A stretch of 19,440 bases of DNA from positions 1-19,440 of the forward strand of contig MERE01000206.1 in assembly GCA_001771975.1 (NCBI GenBank), written 5' to 3'. The notes beneath the pieces were generated by a model. The model worked only from the letters and a program-made list of their open reading frames with translations. It made no database searches and was not told where the DNA came from. The position numbers and the translations under genes are program-made. Positions 1 through 8,519 of this stretch are shown in pieces (positions within the stretch are counted from its first letter, which is position 1; each line of letters opens with the position of its first letter). The DNA is from Betaproteobacteria bacterium RIFCSPLOWO2_02_FULL_68_150 (lineage in GTDB: Bacteria > Pseudomonadota > Gammaproteobacteria > Burkholderiales > SG8-39).

Positions 1-60
1 GCCGAGCGCGAACATTGCGGCCGCCAGCCCAACGCCCATGCCACCTGGCAGGAGCCTCAT
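1..60 (-). CDS. Probable exported protein, N-terminal fragment (runs off the left edge)
   Basis: Reading leftwards from an ATG at 60, the frame stays open for 20 codons to the window edge. It encodes a short start with one Arg followed by a Gly/Ala/Leu/Met/Phe-rich stretch, which looks like the beginning of a signal peptide or membrane helix. A G-rich stretch at 66-71 lies about 5 nt upstream of the ATG and could serve as a weak ribosome binding site. Codon 8 is a second possible ATG start. The gene would be divergent from the lipoprotein at 201. Too little is visible to name a family; the call rests only on the hydrophobic N-terminus and an open frame. Confidence 0.4.
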   Translation of the reverse strand, partial: MRLLPGGMGVGLAAAMFALG

Positions 61-200
61 CCGATCCCCCACTCCGGGTTCGATTGCGGGCGCAAAGATA
101 ACACGTGCGGCAGCGCCGCCGGCCTCTTGCAGACGCGCATCCGGTGACGTGCCATGGCGTCGCGGCCCCGCGCGAGCGCCAATATCGATAGAATTTCCCT
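61..200. other. Divergent intergenic region between the left-edge gene and the DUF3568 lipoprotein
   Basis: This 140-bp stretch lies between two divergent starts. It contains a TAGAAT box at 189-194 immediately before the GTG of the lipoprotein. On the opposite strand there is a weak TATCTT-like box (plus-strand 95-100). No convincing -35 hexamers or operator repeats are visible. Confidence 0.35.
189..194 (+). promoter_or_regulatory. Candidate -10 box for a near-leaderless lipoprotein transcript
   Basis: TAGAAT (5 of 6 matches to TATAAT) ends only 6 nt before the GTG start at 201. Transcription would therefore begin at or next to the start codon. No Shine-Dalgarno sequence is present, which fits a leaderless message. 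No good -35 is seen at 16-18 bp. Confidence 0.35.
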
Positions 201-629
201 GTGAACCAGCCACCACGGCGCCTGCGGCTGAAGCATGCCGCGCTGCTCTTTGCGCTCGCCGCACCGATAGCCCTTTCCGGATGCGATCCCGTTTCGCTGA
301 CCATGTTCGGCGTCGGAACGGCGGCGGGCGTGCAGCATACGCTCACCGGAATCGCCTATCGCACCTTTTCAGCGCCCCTCGCGCGGGTGCGCGCGGGCGT
401 CAATGCCGCGCTCAAGCACATGGACATCACGGTCGCCGGAACCGAAAGAATCGACAACGGCGAGCGTATCAAGGCGCGCGCCGCCGACCGCGAAATCGAG
501 ATCGACCTCGAGGCCATCAGTCCCAGAACCACGCGCATGCGCTCGACCGCCCGCAGCGGCGTGTTCATGGATGCCGCGACGGCGACCGAGATCATTCTTC
601 AGACCGAGAAGGCTTTAGGCGGCAGCTGA
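201..629 (+). CDS. DUF3568-family outer-membrane lipoprotein
   Basis: This is a 142-residue protein from a GTG start. It has a basic N-terminus (RRLRLK), a hydrophobic stretch, and the lipobox LSGC with the lipidated Cys at residue 28, so it should be exported and processed by signal peptidase II. The residue after Cys is Asp, the inner-membrane retention signal in E. coli, but that rule is not reliable in other groups. The mature part opens with a Gly-rich segment and continues with a compact alpha/beta region that resembles the DUF3568 family of small betaproteobacterial lipoproteins of unknown function. The length is normal for that family. There is no Shine-Dalgarno, and a -10-like box sits directly upstream. 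The gene is monocistronic and convergent with purL. Function unknown; the family call is from recognition by eye. Confidence 0.75.
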   Translation: MNQPPRRLRLKHAALLFALAAPIALSGCDPVSLTMFGVGTAAGVQHTLTGIAYRTFSAPLARVRAGVNAALKHMDITVAGTERIDNGERIKARAADREIEIDLEAISPRTTRMRSTARSGVFMDAATATEIILQTEKALGGS

Positions 630-654
630 CGGAGGCAGCGGCGAGGCGCGCGCC

Positions 655-688
655 ATCGGCTCCGCGTCGCCGTGCGTGCTCAGCCGAT
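655..688. terminator. Inverted repeat between converging lipoprotein and purL ends
   Basis: ATCGGCT at 655-661 pairs perfectly with AGCCGAT at 682-688, giving a 7-bp stem with a 20-nt GC-rich loop. It straddles the purL stop codon and follows the lipoprotein stop by 25 nt. There is no T tract on either side, so it could at best be a weak bidirectional or Rho-assisted terminator, and it may be chance. Confidence 0.25.
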
Positions 689-3600
689 CCAAGCGCGGGC
701 GTTGCGGAAGACCCGCATCCAGGGTGAATCCTCCGCACGGACGTCGGGCGCCCAGGACATCTGCACCGTGCGGAAGACGCGCTCCGGATGGGGCATGACG
801 ATGTTGAAGCGCCCGCAGGGCGTGGTCAGGCCCGTGATGCCCTGCGGCGATCCATTCGGGTTGAGCGGATAGCGCTCGGTCACCTGGCCGCGGTTGTCGA
901 CGAAGCGCAGGCTCACCAGGGGTGCCGCAGGGTCCTGCTGCGGCGCGAATTCGGCACGGCCCTCGCCGTGCGCGGTGACGATCGGCATGCGGCTGCCGGC
1001 CATGCCCGCGAACAGGATCGAGGGTCCCGGCACCACCTCGACCATCACGAAGCGCGCCTCGAACTGCTCCGATCGATTGCGCACGAACGACGGCCAATGC
1101 TCCGCCCCGGGGATGATCTCTTTCAGCGCCGCCATCATCTGGCAGCCATTGCACGAGCCGAGCGCGAAGGTGTCCGGGCGCAGGAAAAAGCGCTCGAACT
1201 CGGCCCGCGCCGCGGCGTGATACAGGATCGACTTGGCCCAGCCCTGCCCGCCGCCCAGCACGTCGCCGTAGGAAAAACCGCCGCAGGCCGCGAGCCCCCG
1301 GTACCCCTGCAGCGTCGCGCGCCCGGCGAGAACGTCCGACATGTGCACGTCGACCGCCTCGAATCCGGCGCGATCGAACGCGGCCGCCATCTCCACCTGG
1401 CTGTTCACGCCCTGCTCGCGCAGCACTGCGACCCGCGGCCTGGCACCCCGCGCGATGAACGGCGCCGCCACGTCGGCGGCGGGATCATAGCCGAGCGCAA
1501 AACCGATCCCGGGATCGTCCGCATCGAGGATGCGGTCGTATTCCTCCTGAGCGCACTGCGGGTTGTCGCGCAGCGCCTGGATGCGCCAGGTGGTCTCGGA
1601 CCAGGCGCGCTGCAGGTCGATGCGCCGCTCCGCGAACACGACGCGCGCGTCGCGCGTGATGCGGATCTCGTCGCGCGCGTTCAGCAGGCCGACCACATGC
1701 GCGCAATCGCCGATGCCCTGCGCACGCAGCGCATCCATCACGCGGTCGCGGTCGCCGGCGCGGATCTGCAGCAGCGCGCCCAGTTCCTCCGCGAACAGCG
1801 CCGCCAGCGCACGCTCGATGGCGTGCCCGGCGAGCTGGTTGACGCTGTCGCGCTTGAAAGCATCGACGTCGTCCGCCGCGGCATCGAACACCAGCGCATC
1901 GAGATTGAGCGTGACGCCGCAGCGTCCGGCGAACGCCATCTCGCAGACCGCAGCGAACAGGCCGCCGTCCGAGCGGTCATGATAGGCGAGCAGCCGGTCC
2001 GCCTGCGCCAGTGCCTGCACGGCACGGAACAACCCGCTCACGCGCGCCGCGTCGTCGGCGTCGGGACAGTCGGCGCCGAAGCGCGACCACGTCTGCGCGA
2101 GAATCGAACCGCCGAGTCGGTTCCTGCCGCCGCCGAGGTCGATCAGGATCAGCTCCGTATCGCCGCAATCGGTACGCAGCTGCGGCGTGAGCGTGCGGCG
2201 TGCATCCTCGACCGGAGCAAACGCGGAGACGATGAGGGAGAGCGGCGCAACCACCTCCCGTTCGCCCCACGCCGTGCGCATCGAAAGCGAATCCTTTCCC
2301 ACCGGGATCGAGACGCCGAGCCTGGGGCAGAATTCGAGCGCCACCGCGGCCACGGTATCGTAGAGCGCGGCGTCCTCGCCGGGATAGCCGGCGGCGGCCA
2401 TCCAGTTCGCCGACAGCTTGACGCATTCGAGCGATGCGATGCGCGCCGCCGCCAGGTTGGTGATCGCCTCGGCGACCGCCATGCGCCCGGAAGCCGGCGC
2501 ATCGATCAGCGCGAGCGGCGTGCGCTCGCCGATGGCGAAGGCCTCGCCGGCATGCGCCGCAAAATCGAGCAGCGTCACGGCGCAGTCGGACACCGGAACC
2601 TGCCAGGGGCCTACGAACTGGTCACGCGAACACAGGCCGCCCACGCTGCGGTCGCCGATCGCGATGAGGAAGGTCTTGTCCGCGACCGCCGGATGGCGCA
2701 GCACGCGATACGCCGCCGCCTTCAGGTCGATGCCGGTGAGGGTGAGCGGCTCGAGCGCGCGCCCGAGGCGCCGCACCTCGCGCAGCATCTTCGGCGGTTT
2801 GCCGAGCAGCAGCGCCAGCTCCATGTCCACGGGCACCCCGCCCAGCCGCGGGTCCTCTACACGGAGCCGCCCATCGGCGGTAGCGACCCCGAGAACCGCG
2901 AACGGACAGCGCTCGCGCTCGCAGATGCGCCGAAAACGCTCCACCGCATCGGGCGCCAGCGCAAGCACGTAGCGCTCCTGCGCCTCGTTGCACCAGATCT
3001 CGCGCGGCGACATGCCCGAATCCTCGGAGGGCGCCGCGCGCAGATCGAGCCGCGCGCCGCGCCCGGCGCCGTGCGCCAGTTCCGGCAGCGCGTTCGACAG
3101 TCCGCCCGCACCGACGTCGTGAATCGAGAGGATCGGATTGGCCTCGCCCAACTGCCAGCAGCGGTCGATCACCTCCTGCGCCCGGCGCTGGATCTCGGCA
3201 TTGCCGCGCTGCACCGAGTCGAAATCGAGGTCCTCGACATTGGCGCCGGCGCCCAGCGACGACGCCGCCCCGCCGCCCATGCCGATCAGCATGCCGGGGC
3301 CGCCGAGCTGCGCGAGCAGCGTACCCTCCGGCAGCGGTGCCTTGGCCGCCTGCTGCGAGGCGATGCTGCCGACGCCGCCCGCGAGCATGATCGGCTTGTG
3401 GTAGCCGCGCAGTACGCCGCCGACCCTTTGCTCGAAGGTTCGGAAGTACCCGGCAAGGTTCGGTCGCCCGAACTCGTTGTTGAACGCGGCGGCGCCGATC
3501 GGGCCCTCGGTCATGATCGCCAGCGCGTCTGCGATGCGCGCAGGCTTGCCGGGATCGGGCATCTCCCAGGGCTGCTCGGCGCCCGGCAGGCGCAGGTGCG

Positions 3601-4597
3601 ATACCGAGAACCCGACCAGCCCCGCCTTGGGCTTGGCGCCGCGGCCGGTGGCGCCTTCGTCGCGGATCTCGCCGCCCGCGCCGGTGGCGGCACCGGGAAA
3701 AGGCGCGATCGCCGTCGGGTGGTTGTGGGTTTCGCACTTCATCACCGTGTGCGTCAGTCCGCGGTGCGCGCGGTAGACGCCGTCGGCATCCGTATGGAAG
3801 CGCTCGGTCTCGCGCCCCTGCATGATGGCGGCGTTGTCGGCATAGGCCAGTACCGTGCCTTGCGGATTGGCGGCATGCGTGCGCCGGATCATGGCGAACA
3901 GCGATTCGGCCTTCGGCTCGCCGTCGATGATCCACTCGGCATTGAAGATCTTGTGCCGGCAATGTTCCGAGTTGGCCTGCGCGAACATGGTCAGCTCGGC
4001 ATCGGTCGGATCGCGCCCCATGGCCTGATAGGCGCGCTGCAGGTATTCGATCTCGTCCGGCGTCAGCGCCAGGCCGAGCGCGCGATTGGCTTCGTCGAGC
4101 CGGGCAAGCGCCACCGTGGCGAGCGGCCGCGGCGCCACGTGCTGGAAAAGCCGCGCCGCATCTTCCAGCCGGTCGAGCACGGTCTCGGTCATGCGGTCGT
4201 GCAGCAACGCCGCGACGCGTCCGCGCGCGTGCTGCGGCACCTCGCCCTCGAGCACAAAGGCGGTGCCACGTTCGATGCGCCGCACCGTGGTCAAGCCGCA
4301 GTTGCGCGCGATCTCGGTGGCCTTCGACGACCAGGGCGACACGGTGCCGATGCGCGGGACCACCAGAAACAGCACCTCCGCGCCGCTGCCGGCCTGCGGC
4401 GGCGCGCCGTATTCGAGCAGGCGCCCGAGGAGCTGGCGTTCAGCAGCCGCAAGCGCGCCGTCGAGTTCGGCAAAGTGCCAGAACTCGGCGCGCAGGCCGC
4501 GAATGCCGTGATGGATCGCCCGCAGTTGCGGCAGCAGCTTGGCGACGCGGAACTCCGACAGCGCGCGTGCGCCGCGAAGCTGCAAGATCGGTGACAT
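680..4597 (-). CDS. purL: Phosphoribosylformylglycinamidine synthase (FGAM synthase, single-chain PurL)
   Basis: This cytoplasmic enzyme catalyses step 4 of de novo purine synthesis: FGAR + glutamine + ATP to FGAM + glutamate + ADP. The 1305-residue chain has the full large-PurL layout. An N-terminal PurS-like region is followed by the linker motif ANSEHCRHK near residue 210. Two AIR-synthase-like ATP-binding halves follow, with HNHPTA near residue 290. From about residue 1050 there is a class I glutamine amidotransferase domain. Its catalytic triad is visible as Cys1152 (in SCNGCQM), His1270 and Glu1272 (in PHPER). The E. coli enzyme has the same triad at 1135/1260/1262 in a 1295-residue chain. 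The ATG at 4597 gives a family-typical N-terminus. No strong Shine-Dalgarno is seen, but a TATAAT box lies 22 nt upstream. It lies downstream of the AsmA-like gene, separated by 49 bp, and probably has its own promoter. Confidence 0.97.
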   Translation of the reverse strand: MSPILQLRGARALSEFRVAKLLPQLRAIHHGIRGLRAEFWHFAELDGALAAAERQLLGRLLEYGAPPQAGSGAEVLFLVVPRIGTVSPWSSKATEIARNCGLTTVRRIERGTAFVLEGEVPQHARGRVAALLHDRMTETVLDRLEDAARLFQHVAPRPLATVALARLDEANRALGLALTPDEIEYLQRAYQAMGRDPTDAELTMFAQANSEHCRHKIFNAEWIIDGEPKAESLFAMIRRTHAANPQGTVLAYADNAAIMQGRETERFHTDADGVYRAHRGLTHTVMKCETHNHPTAIAPFPGAATGAGGEIRDEGATGRGAKPKAGLVGFSVSHLRLPGAEQPWEMPDPGKPARIADALAIMTEGPIGAAAFNNEFGRPNLAGYFRTFEQRVGGVLRGYHKPIMLAGGVGSIASQQAAKAPLPEGTLLAQLGGPGMLIGMGGGAASSLGAGANVEDLDFDSVQRGNAEIQRRAQEVIDRCWQLGEANPILSIHDVGAGGLSNALPELAHGAGRGARLDLRAAPSEDSGMSPREIWCNEAQERYVLALAPDAVERFRRICERERCPFAVLGVATADGRLRVEDPRLGGVPVDMELALLLGKPPKMLREVRRLGRALEPLTLTGIDLKAAAYRVLRHPAVADKTFLIAIGDRSVGGLCSRDQFVGPWQVPVSDCAVTLLDFAAHAGEAFAIGERTPLALIDAPASGRMAVAEAITNLAAARIASLECVKLSANWMAAAGYPGEDAALYDTVAAVALEFCPRLGVSIPVGKDSLSMRTAWGEREVVAPLSLIVSAFAPVEDARRTLTPQLRTDCGDTELILIDLGGGRNRLGGSILAQTWSRFGADCPDADDAARVSGLFRAVQALAQADRLLAYHDRSDGGLFAAVCEMAFAGRCGVTLNLDALVFDAAADDVDAFKRDSVNQLAGHAIERALAALFAEELGALLQIRAGDRDRVMDALRAQGIGDCAHVVGLLNARDEIRITRDARVVFAERRIDLQRAWSETTWRIQALRDNPQCAQEEYDRILDADDPGIGFALGYDPAADVAAPFIARGARPRVAVLREQGVNSQVEMAAAFDRAGFEAVDVHMSDVLAGRATLQGYRGLAACGGFSYGDVLGGGQGWAKSILYHAAARAEFERFFLRPDTFALGSCNGCQMMAALKEIIPGAEHWPSFVRNRSEQFEARFVMVEVVPGPSILFAGMAGSRMPIVTAHGEGRAEFAPQQDPAAPLVSLRFVDNRGQVTERYPLNPNGSPQGITGLTTPCGRFNIVMPHPERVFRTVQMSWAPDVRAEDSPWMRVFRNARAWIG

Positions 4598-4606
4598 CCA
4601 GGCGGA

Positions 4607-4629
4607 CCGGTAAGAAAGGATTATACCGG
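4607..4629 (-). promoter_or_regulatory. purL promoter -10 within an inverted repeat (candidate operator)
   Basis: On the minus strand a perfect TATAAT (plus-strand 4620-4625) lies 22 nt before the purL ATG, predicting a leader of about 15-17 nt. The box overlaps one arm of a perfect 6-bp inverted repeat, CCGGTA at 4607-4612 and TACCGG at 4624-4629, with an 11-bp spacer. The repeat therefore covers the -10 and the probable start point, where a repressor could act. No good -35 hexamer is seen at the expected place, which overlaps the stop of the upstream gene. The E. coli PurR operator is not recognisable. Operator function is inference. Confidence 0.5.
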
Positions 4630-4646
4630 CGCGCGCTGCCGCACGA

Positions 4647-7600
4647 TCACTTGCGCAGCACGGGATCCTCGATCTTGCCGCCGATGCCGAGCGTCGCGCG
4701 CAGCGTCTGCGCCGGCGTCCTCAAGTCGGCAATCACGCGTCCCGAAAGCGTGCTGCCGCCGATGATGTCGAGGCTCGCGCCGGCATTCAGGGCGCCGGCC
4801 GCAATCGTGACGTTGCGCAATTGCACCGAACCACTCTGGTACACGCCCTGGGCGGTGAGCTCGGAAAATAGTGTCCGCCCCGCGCTCTGCGCGCCGCCCG
4901 TCTGGATCGCCTTGCCAAGGTCGAAGCTGCCGAGCACGCCCTTGTCGATCTTGAAGCTGCCCTCGAGGCGCGCAACCTCACCGAACTTCGCCGGTGCAGG
5001 TCCGCTCATCGAGTAGAGCCCGCGCCCTTCCGCCCGGCCCTCCGAGACGAGGGTCGGCGCGAACACCGCGGCGTTGAGGTTCTTCGCGCGCAGCTCGCCT
5101 TCGACCGACCAGGTCGCACCCCAGCGCACGCGCGCGCTGCCCGATACCACCCCCTCGAAGATGCGGCCGTCGAACTCCGAGATGTTCAGTCCCTGGCGCG
5201 TTGCGCTGCCCTTGACGCCGAATTCCGAGAGCGTGAAAGCGGGCACGAACGGCACCGTGAAGCTGCCCGCGTGCCCCTCGAGGCTGAGCGTGCCGCCGCT
5301 CGGCACCATCCTGATCTGCAGCTTGTCGGGGCCGTGCAGCACGATCGACTGCAGCGCCCCGTTGCCGCCGACCGTCAGTTCGGCATCGAGCTCCGGCAGC
5401 GGCAGCGCCCCTGTCAGCCTGGCCTGTTTCACCGCGACGCGCGCAATCTTCAGGTTGTCGCCCTTCAGTGCGCCGAACAGCGCGTCGCCCAGTTGCTCCT
5501 GTGAAATGCTCACGCCCTCGAGATCGATCAGGTCGAACGACTTCTGATCGCCCGTCAGCGCACCGATTCCGCCGTGCGCGCGCACCAGACCGATCTGCAC
5601 CGCATCACCCACCGAAACGCGCTCGAACTTCATCTGGATGCCGGTGACGAGCGACAGTCGCGCGCCGCCGATCCGGACCGGCACGCCCAACGCCTCCGAC
5701 GCCGCCTTCTCGTAGCTGCCGGTCGAAATCGGCATCACGTGCACGACGCCGATCCCCGCAGCGAGCAACGCGATCAGGCCGATCACGCCGTACTTGGCCC
5801 AGGCTACCGAGCGGCGCGCTTGCGCTGGCGCGACCGCGCCGAACTCATCGCCCTGGGCGCGCGACCGGGCTACGGCCTCGACGCGCCGCAGCGGCTGCTT
5901 TTCGGTGCGTTCCTCGGCGGCCTGCGGCTGGGGCTCCTGGGGCAGCGGCTTGCGCTCGCGCTTGCCGGTGGCCTGCTCGAGGAGCTTGCGTTCGCGTTCG
6001 ATCTCCCGCAGATCGAGCTCGTCATCACCGATGACCAGATCCTCTTCCAGCGCCTGCTCCAGCACGGTCCCTGCGACTGCTTCCCGCGCCTGGTGGCGGT
6101 GTTCCTCCTGCTGCGTACGCCGCTCGCGGTCGGTTTCGCTGTCGGCTTCGCGGTCCGCCGCCGACTGCGCGCGATGCGCCTGTTCTTCGCGCGCCCGGCG
6201 CCGTTCCTCTTCAGCCTCCTTGCGCGCTTCCTCGAGGCTGCGCGGCCTCGCGTCCTGGCCTTCGCCGGCGCTGGGCGATGCGCTCTGCGCTGCTGCGCGC
6301 TCGGCCGTCTCCCTGGCAACCCGCTGCCTGGCCTCCTGTGCCGCCTGCTCGGCGGCTTCGCGCGCCGCGCGCTGCGCGGCTTCCTTGGCAGAGCGCTCCG
6401 CGGCCTCGCGTGCCGCGCGCGCCGCGATTTCCATAGCCGCATGCTCGGCCGCTTCCCTGGCGGCTGCGTCGGCCGCCGCCTTGGCATTTTCATCGTCGCG
6501 CCGCGCAAACGAATCGAGGTCGGCGAGGAGCGAATCGTCGAGCGACGCGGCGGGTTTTGCCTTGGAGACCAGGGCGCGCGCACGCTCCGCACGCTTGCGG
6601 CCTGCCTCGTCTTCCCCGGGGCTGCGCAATTCCTCGCTCACGAGGCGCTTGCGCGCTTCTTCTTCGCGCTGCCGGCGTTCCTCCTCGTCGCGCGTGCGGC
6701 GCTCGGCTTCCTCCTTCGACTTGCGTTCGGCATCTTCCCGGGCGCGGCGCTCGCCCTCCTGCTGCAGGCGCTCGGCCTGCTCCCGCGCCTGACGCTCGGC
6801 CTGCTCCCGCGCCTGACGCTCGGCTTGCTCGCGAGTCCGGCGCTCGGTTTCGGCACGCGTGCGCTCCGCCTCCAGCTGGCGACGCAGTTCCTCGGCTTCG
6901 CGGCGCGCCCGATCTTCGGCGTCCTTACGCGCCTGCTCCTGCGCTTCGCGCTCCGCCGTCTCCCTGGCCCTGCGTTCGTCGTCCGCGCGCGCACGCTCGG
7001 CCTCTTCCTCGCGGCGCCGCTGCTCCTGCTCCTCGCGCGCCGCGCGCTCGGCTTGCGCTCTCGCGGCGCGCTCGGCCTGCTCCTGCGCGGCACGCTCGTC
7101 GGCTTCGCGCCGGCGCCGTTCCTCTTCCTCGCGCGTGCGCCGTTCGGCCTCGTCCCTCGCCTTGCGCTCGGATTCCTCGCGCGCCCGGCGTTCGGTTTCG
7201 GAGCGTGCGCGCTCTTCCTCCAGCTGGCGCCGCAGCTCCTCGGCTTCACGGCCCTTTTCCTCGGCCTCCTTGCGCGCCTGCTCCTTCGCTTCCCGCTCCG
7301 CGGTTTCCCTGGCCTTGCGCTCTTCTTCGGCACGCACGCGCTGCGCCGCTTCCTCGCGGCGCTGCTGCTCCTGCTGCTCGCGCGCCGCGCGCTCGGCTTC
7401 CGCCTTCGCGGCGCGCTCGGCCTGTTCCCGCGCGGCACGCTCGTCGGCTTCGCGCCGGCGCCGTTCCTCGTCGTCCTGCGCCCGCCGTTGCGCCTCTTCC
7501 TTCGCCTTGCGCTCGGATTCTTCGCGCGCGCGGCGCTCGCCTTCGGCGCGCGCGCGTTCCTCCTCCAGCTGGCGACGCAGTTCCTCGGCTTCGCGGCGCG

Positions 7601-8519
7601 CCTTGTCCTCGACCTCCTTGCGCGCGCGCTCCCGGACTTCATGCTGCTGCGCCGCCAGTTCACGCGCCTGCCGCTCGGCTTGCTCGCGTGCCTTGCGTTC
7701 CGCCTCCAACCGCGCCCCCAACTCGGCCTCGATGCGGGCCTTTTCCGCGGCCTCCTTGTGCGCGCGCTCGAGCGCCTCGCGCTCGCGCCCCGCCGCCGCC
7801 TGCCGCTCGCGCTCGGCGACCTCGGCCAGCGCTTTCGTTTCCGCCTCGGCCCTGGCCTTGGCCTCGGCCGCGGCGCGCACCGCCGCTTCGCGTGCCGCCT
7901 TGACCTTGGCATCGGCCTCGGCGTGAATGCGTGCCTCCGCCTCGGCGCGGGCGCGCGCTTCGGCTTCGGCGCGCGCGGCGGCCTTGGCCTCCATCTCGGC
8001 ACGGGCCTTCGCCTCCGCTTCGGCACGCGCAAGCGCCATGGCCTGTTCGCGCGCCCGGAAATCGGTCTCGGCTTCCTCGCGGCCGCGCCGCTCGGCCTCG
8101 GCGCGCGCCTGTGCCGCCAGATCGACGACCGGCCTGGCCGGCGGGGCGGGCCGCCGCGCCGCCCCCGGCGTGGCCTGGGTGAAATCGAGTTCTTCTTCTC
8201 CCTGCGCGGCGGCAGGCGCCTTGGGCGGCGGCGTCTTGGGCAGCGGCGCCACGGGCGCGACCGACGGCCGCGACACGCCGATAGTGACTTCGCGGATGAA
8301 GCCGTCCTTGTCGAGCTGCTGGATCAGGGCCTCGAATTTTGCCGGCGGCGTCTTGTCGAACTTCTGCTGCAGGTCGGCGAACGTCGTCTTGCCGTCGATC
8401 TGCGTCAGCACGGCACGCTCGCTGCGAGAAAGAAGCCCGGTCTTGCCGGAGGCCTCCTGCACGCCCTTGCCGGTCTTGGAGAAGATCGCGTACGAATTGA
8501 TGGCGGCTGGCGACGTCAT
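4647..8519 (-). CDS. Large coiled-coil membrane protein with winged-helix-like N-terminus and AsmA-like C-terminus
   Basis: From the ATG at 8519 this is a 1290-residue protein. Residues 1 to about 80 form a compact helical module (…LLSRSERAVLTQIDGKTTF…) ending in LIQQLDKDGFIRE, resembling winged-helix-like modules in betaproteobacterial proteins. A Pro/Ala linker follows. Residues about 130-855 are very rich in Ala, Glu, Arg and Gln, a long TolA-like coiled coil, with a tandem repeat at residues 310-540. A single membrane helix lies near 910-930 (YGVIGLIALLAAGIGVV). The rest, to about 1290, resembles AsmA-family proteins, which act in the envelope and are linked to phospholipid transport or outer-membrane assembly. 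There is no signal peptide, so the N-terminus and coiled coil are probably cytoplasmic and the AsmA part periplasmic. A frame extension to 8633 adds 38 residues but would run into the divergent MFS gene and lacks family-like sequence, so 8519 is preferred. Function unknown. Confidence 0.85.
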   Translation of the reverse strand: MTSPAAINSYAIFSKTGKGVQEASGKTGLLSRSERAVLTQIDGKTTFADLQQKFDKTPPAKFEALIQQLDKDGFIREVTIGVSRPSVAPVAPLPKTPPPKAPAAAQGEEELDFTQATPGAARRPAPPARPVVDLAAQARAEAERRGREEAETDFRAREQAMALARAEAEAKARAEMEAKAAARAEAEARARAEAEARIHAEADAKVKAAREAAVRAAAEAKARAEAETKALAEVAERERQAAAGREREALERAHKEAAEKARIEAELGARLEAERKAREQAERQARELAAQQHEVRERARKEVEDKARREAEELRRQLEEERARAEGERRAREESERKAKEEAQRRAQDDEERRRREADERAAREQAERAAKAEAERAAREQQEQQRREEAAQRVRAEEERKARETAEREAKEQARKEAEEKGREAEELRRQLEEERARSETERRAREESERKARDEAERRTREEEERRRREADERAAQEQAERAARAQAERAAREEQEQRRREEEAERARADDERRARETAEREAQEQARKDAEDRARREAEELRRQLEAERTRAETERRTREQAERQAREQAERQAREQAERLQQEGERRAREDAERKSKEEAERRTRDEEERRQREEEARKRLVSEELRSPGEDEAGRKRAERARALVSKAKPAASLDDSLLADLDSFARRDDENAKAAADAAAREAAEHAAMEIAARAAREAAERSAKEAAQRAAREAAEQAAQEARQRVARETAERAAAQSASPSAGEGQDARPRSLEEARKEAEEERRRAREEQAHRAQSAADREADSETDRERRTQQEEHRHQAREAVAGTVLEQALEEDLVIGDDELDLREIERERKLLEQATGKRERKPLPQEPQPQAAEERTEKQPLRRVEAVARSRAQGDEFGAVAPAQARRSVAWAKYGVIGLIALLAAGIGVVHVMPISTGSYEKAASEALGVPVRIGGARLSLVTGIQMKFERVSVGDAVQIGLVRAHGGIGALTGDQKSFDLIDLEGVSISQEQLGDALFGALKGDNLKIARVAVKQARLTGALPLPELDAELTVGGNGALQSIVLHGPDKLQIRMVPSGGTLSLEGHAGSFTVPFVPAFTLSEFGVKGSATRQGLNISEFDGRIFEGVVSGSARVRWGATWSVEGELRAKNLNAAVFAPTLVSEGRAEGRGLYSMSGPAPAKFGEVARLEGSFKIDKGVLGSFDLGKAIQTGGAQSAGRTLFSELTAQGVYQSGSVQLRNVTIAAGALNAGASLDIIGGSTLSGRVIADLRTPAQTLRATLGIGGKIEDPVLRK
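6769..6816 (-). repeat. Two exact 24-bp tandem units in the coiled-coil gene
   Basis: Two identical 24-bp units occur at 6769-6792 and 6793-6816, and a diverging third begins at 6817. They encode the 8-residue unit REQAERQA repeated in the coiled coil near residues 568-584. The exact identity, including third positions, suggests recent slippage duplication. The units are in-frame with the coding sequence. Confidence 0.8.
6900..7592 (-). repeat. Long-period tandem repeat (345 and 348 bp) inside the coiled-coil region
   Basis: Two adjacent units, 7248-7592 (115 codons) and 6900-7247 (116 codons), each begin with EAEELRRQLE and keep the same order of sub-motifs (RAREESERKA, ERRRREADERAA, RARETAERE or its equivalent, EQARK). 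A third copy begins at 6899 with EAEELRRQLE and diverges after about 20-30 residues. The DNA anchor CTCCAGCTGG occurs at 6870, 7218 and 7563, spaced 348 and 345 bp. This is a clear segmental duplication within the gene, lengthening the coiled coil in a heptad-like register. Confidence 0.85.

Noticed and set aside
788..4594. A 1268-codon open frame on the plus strand opposite purL
   Set aside because: It is exactly antisense to a full-length, motif-complete purL. Its product is rich in Arg, His, Ala and Gln without domains, as expected for the complement of GC-rich coding sequence.
6769..7592. A CRISPR array or non-coding satellite
   Set aside because: Units are contiguous without unique spacers, are in-frame, and encode a continuous coiled coil.
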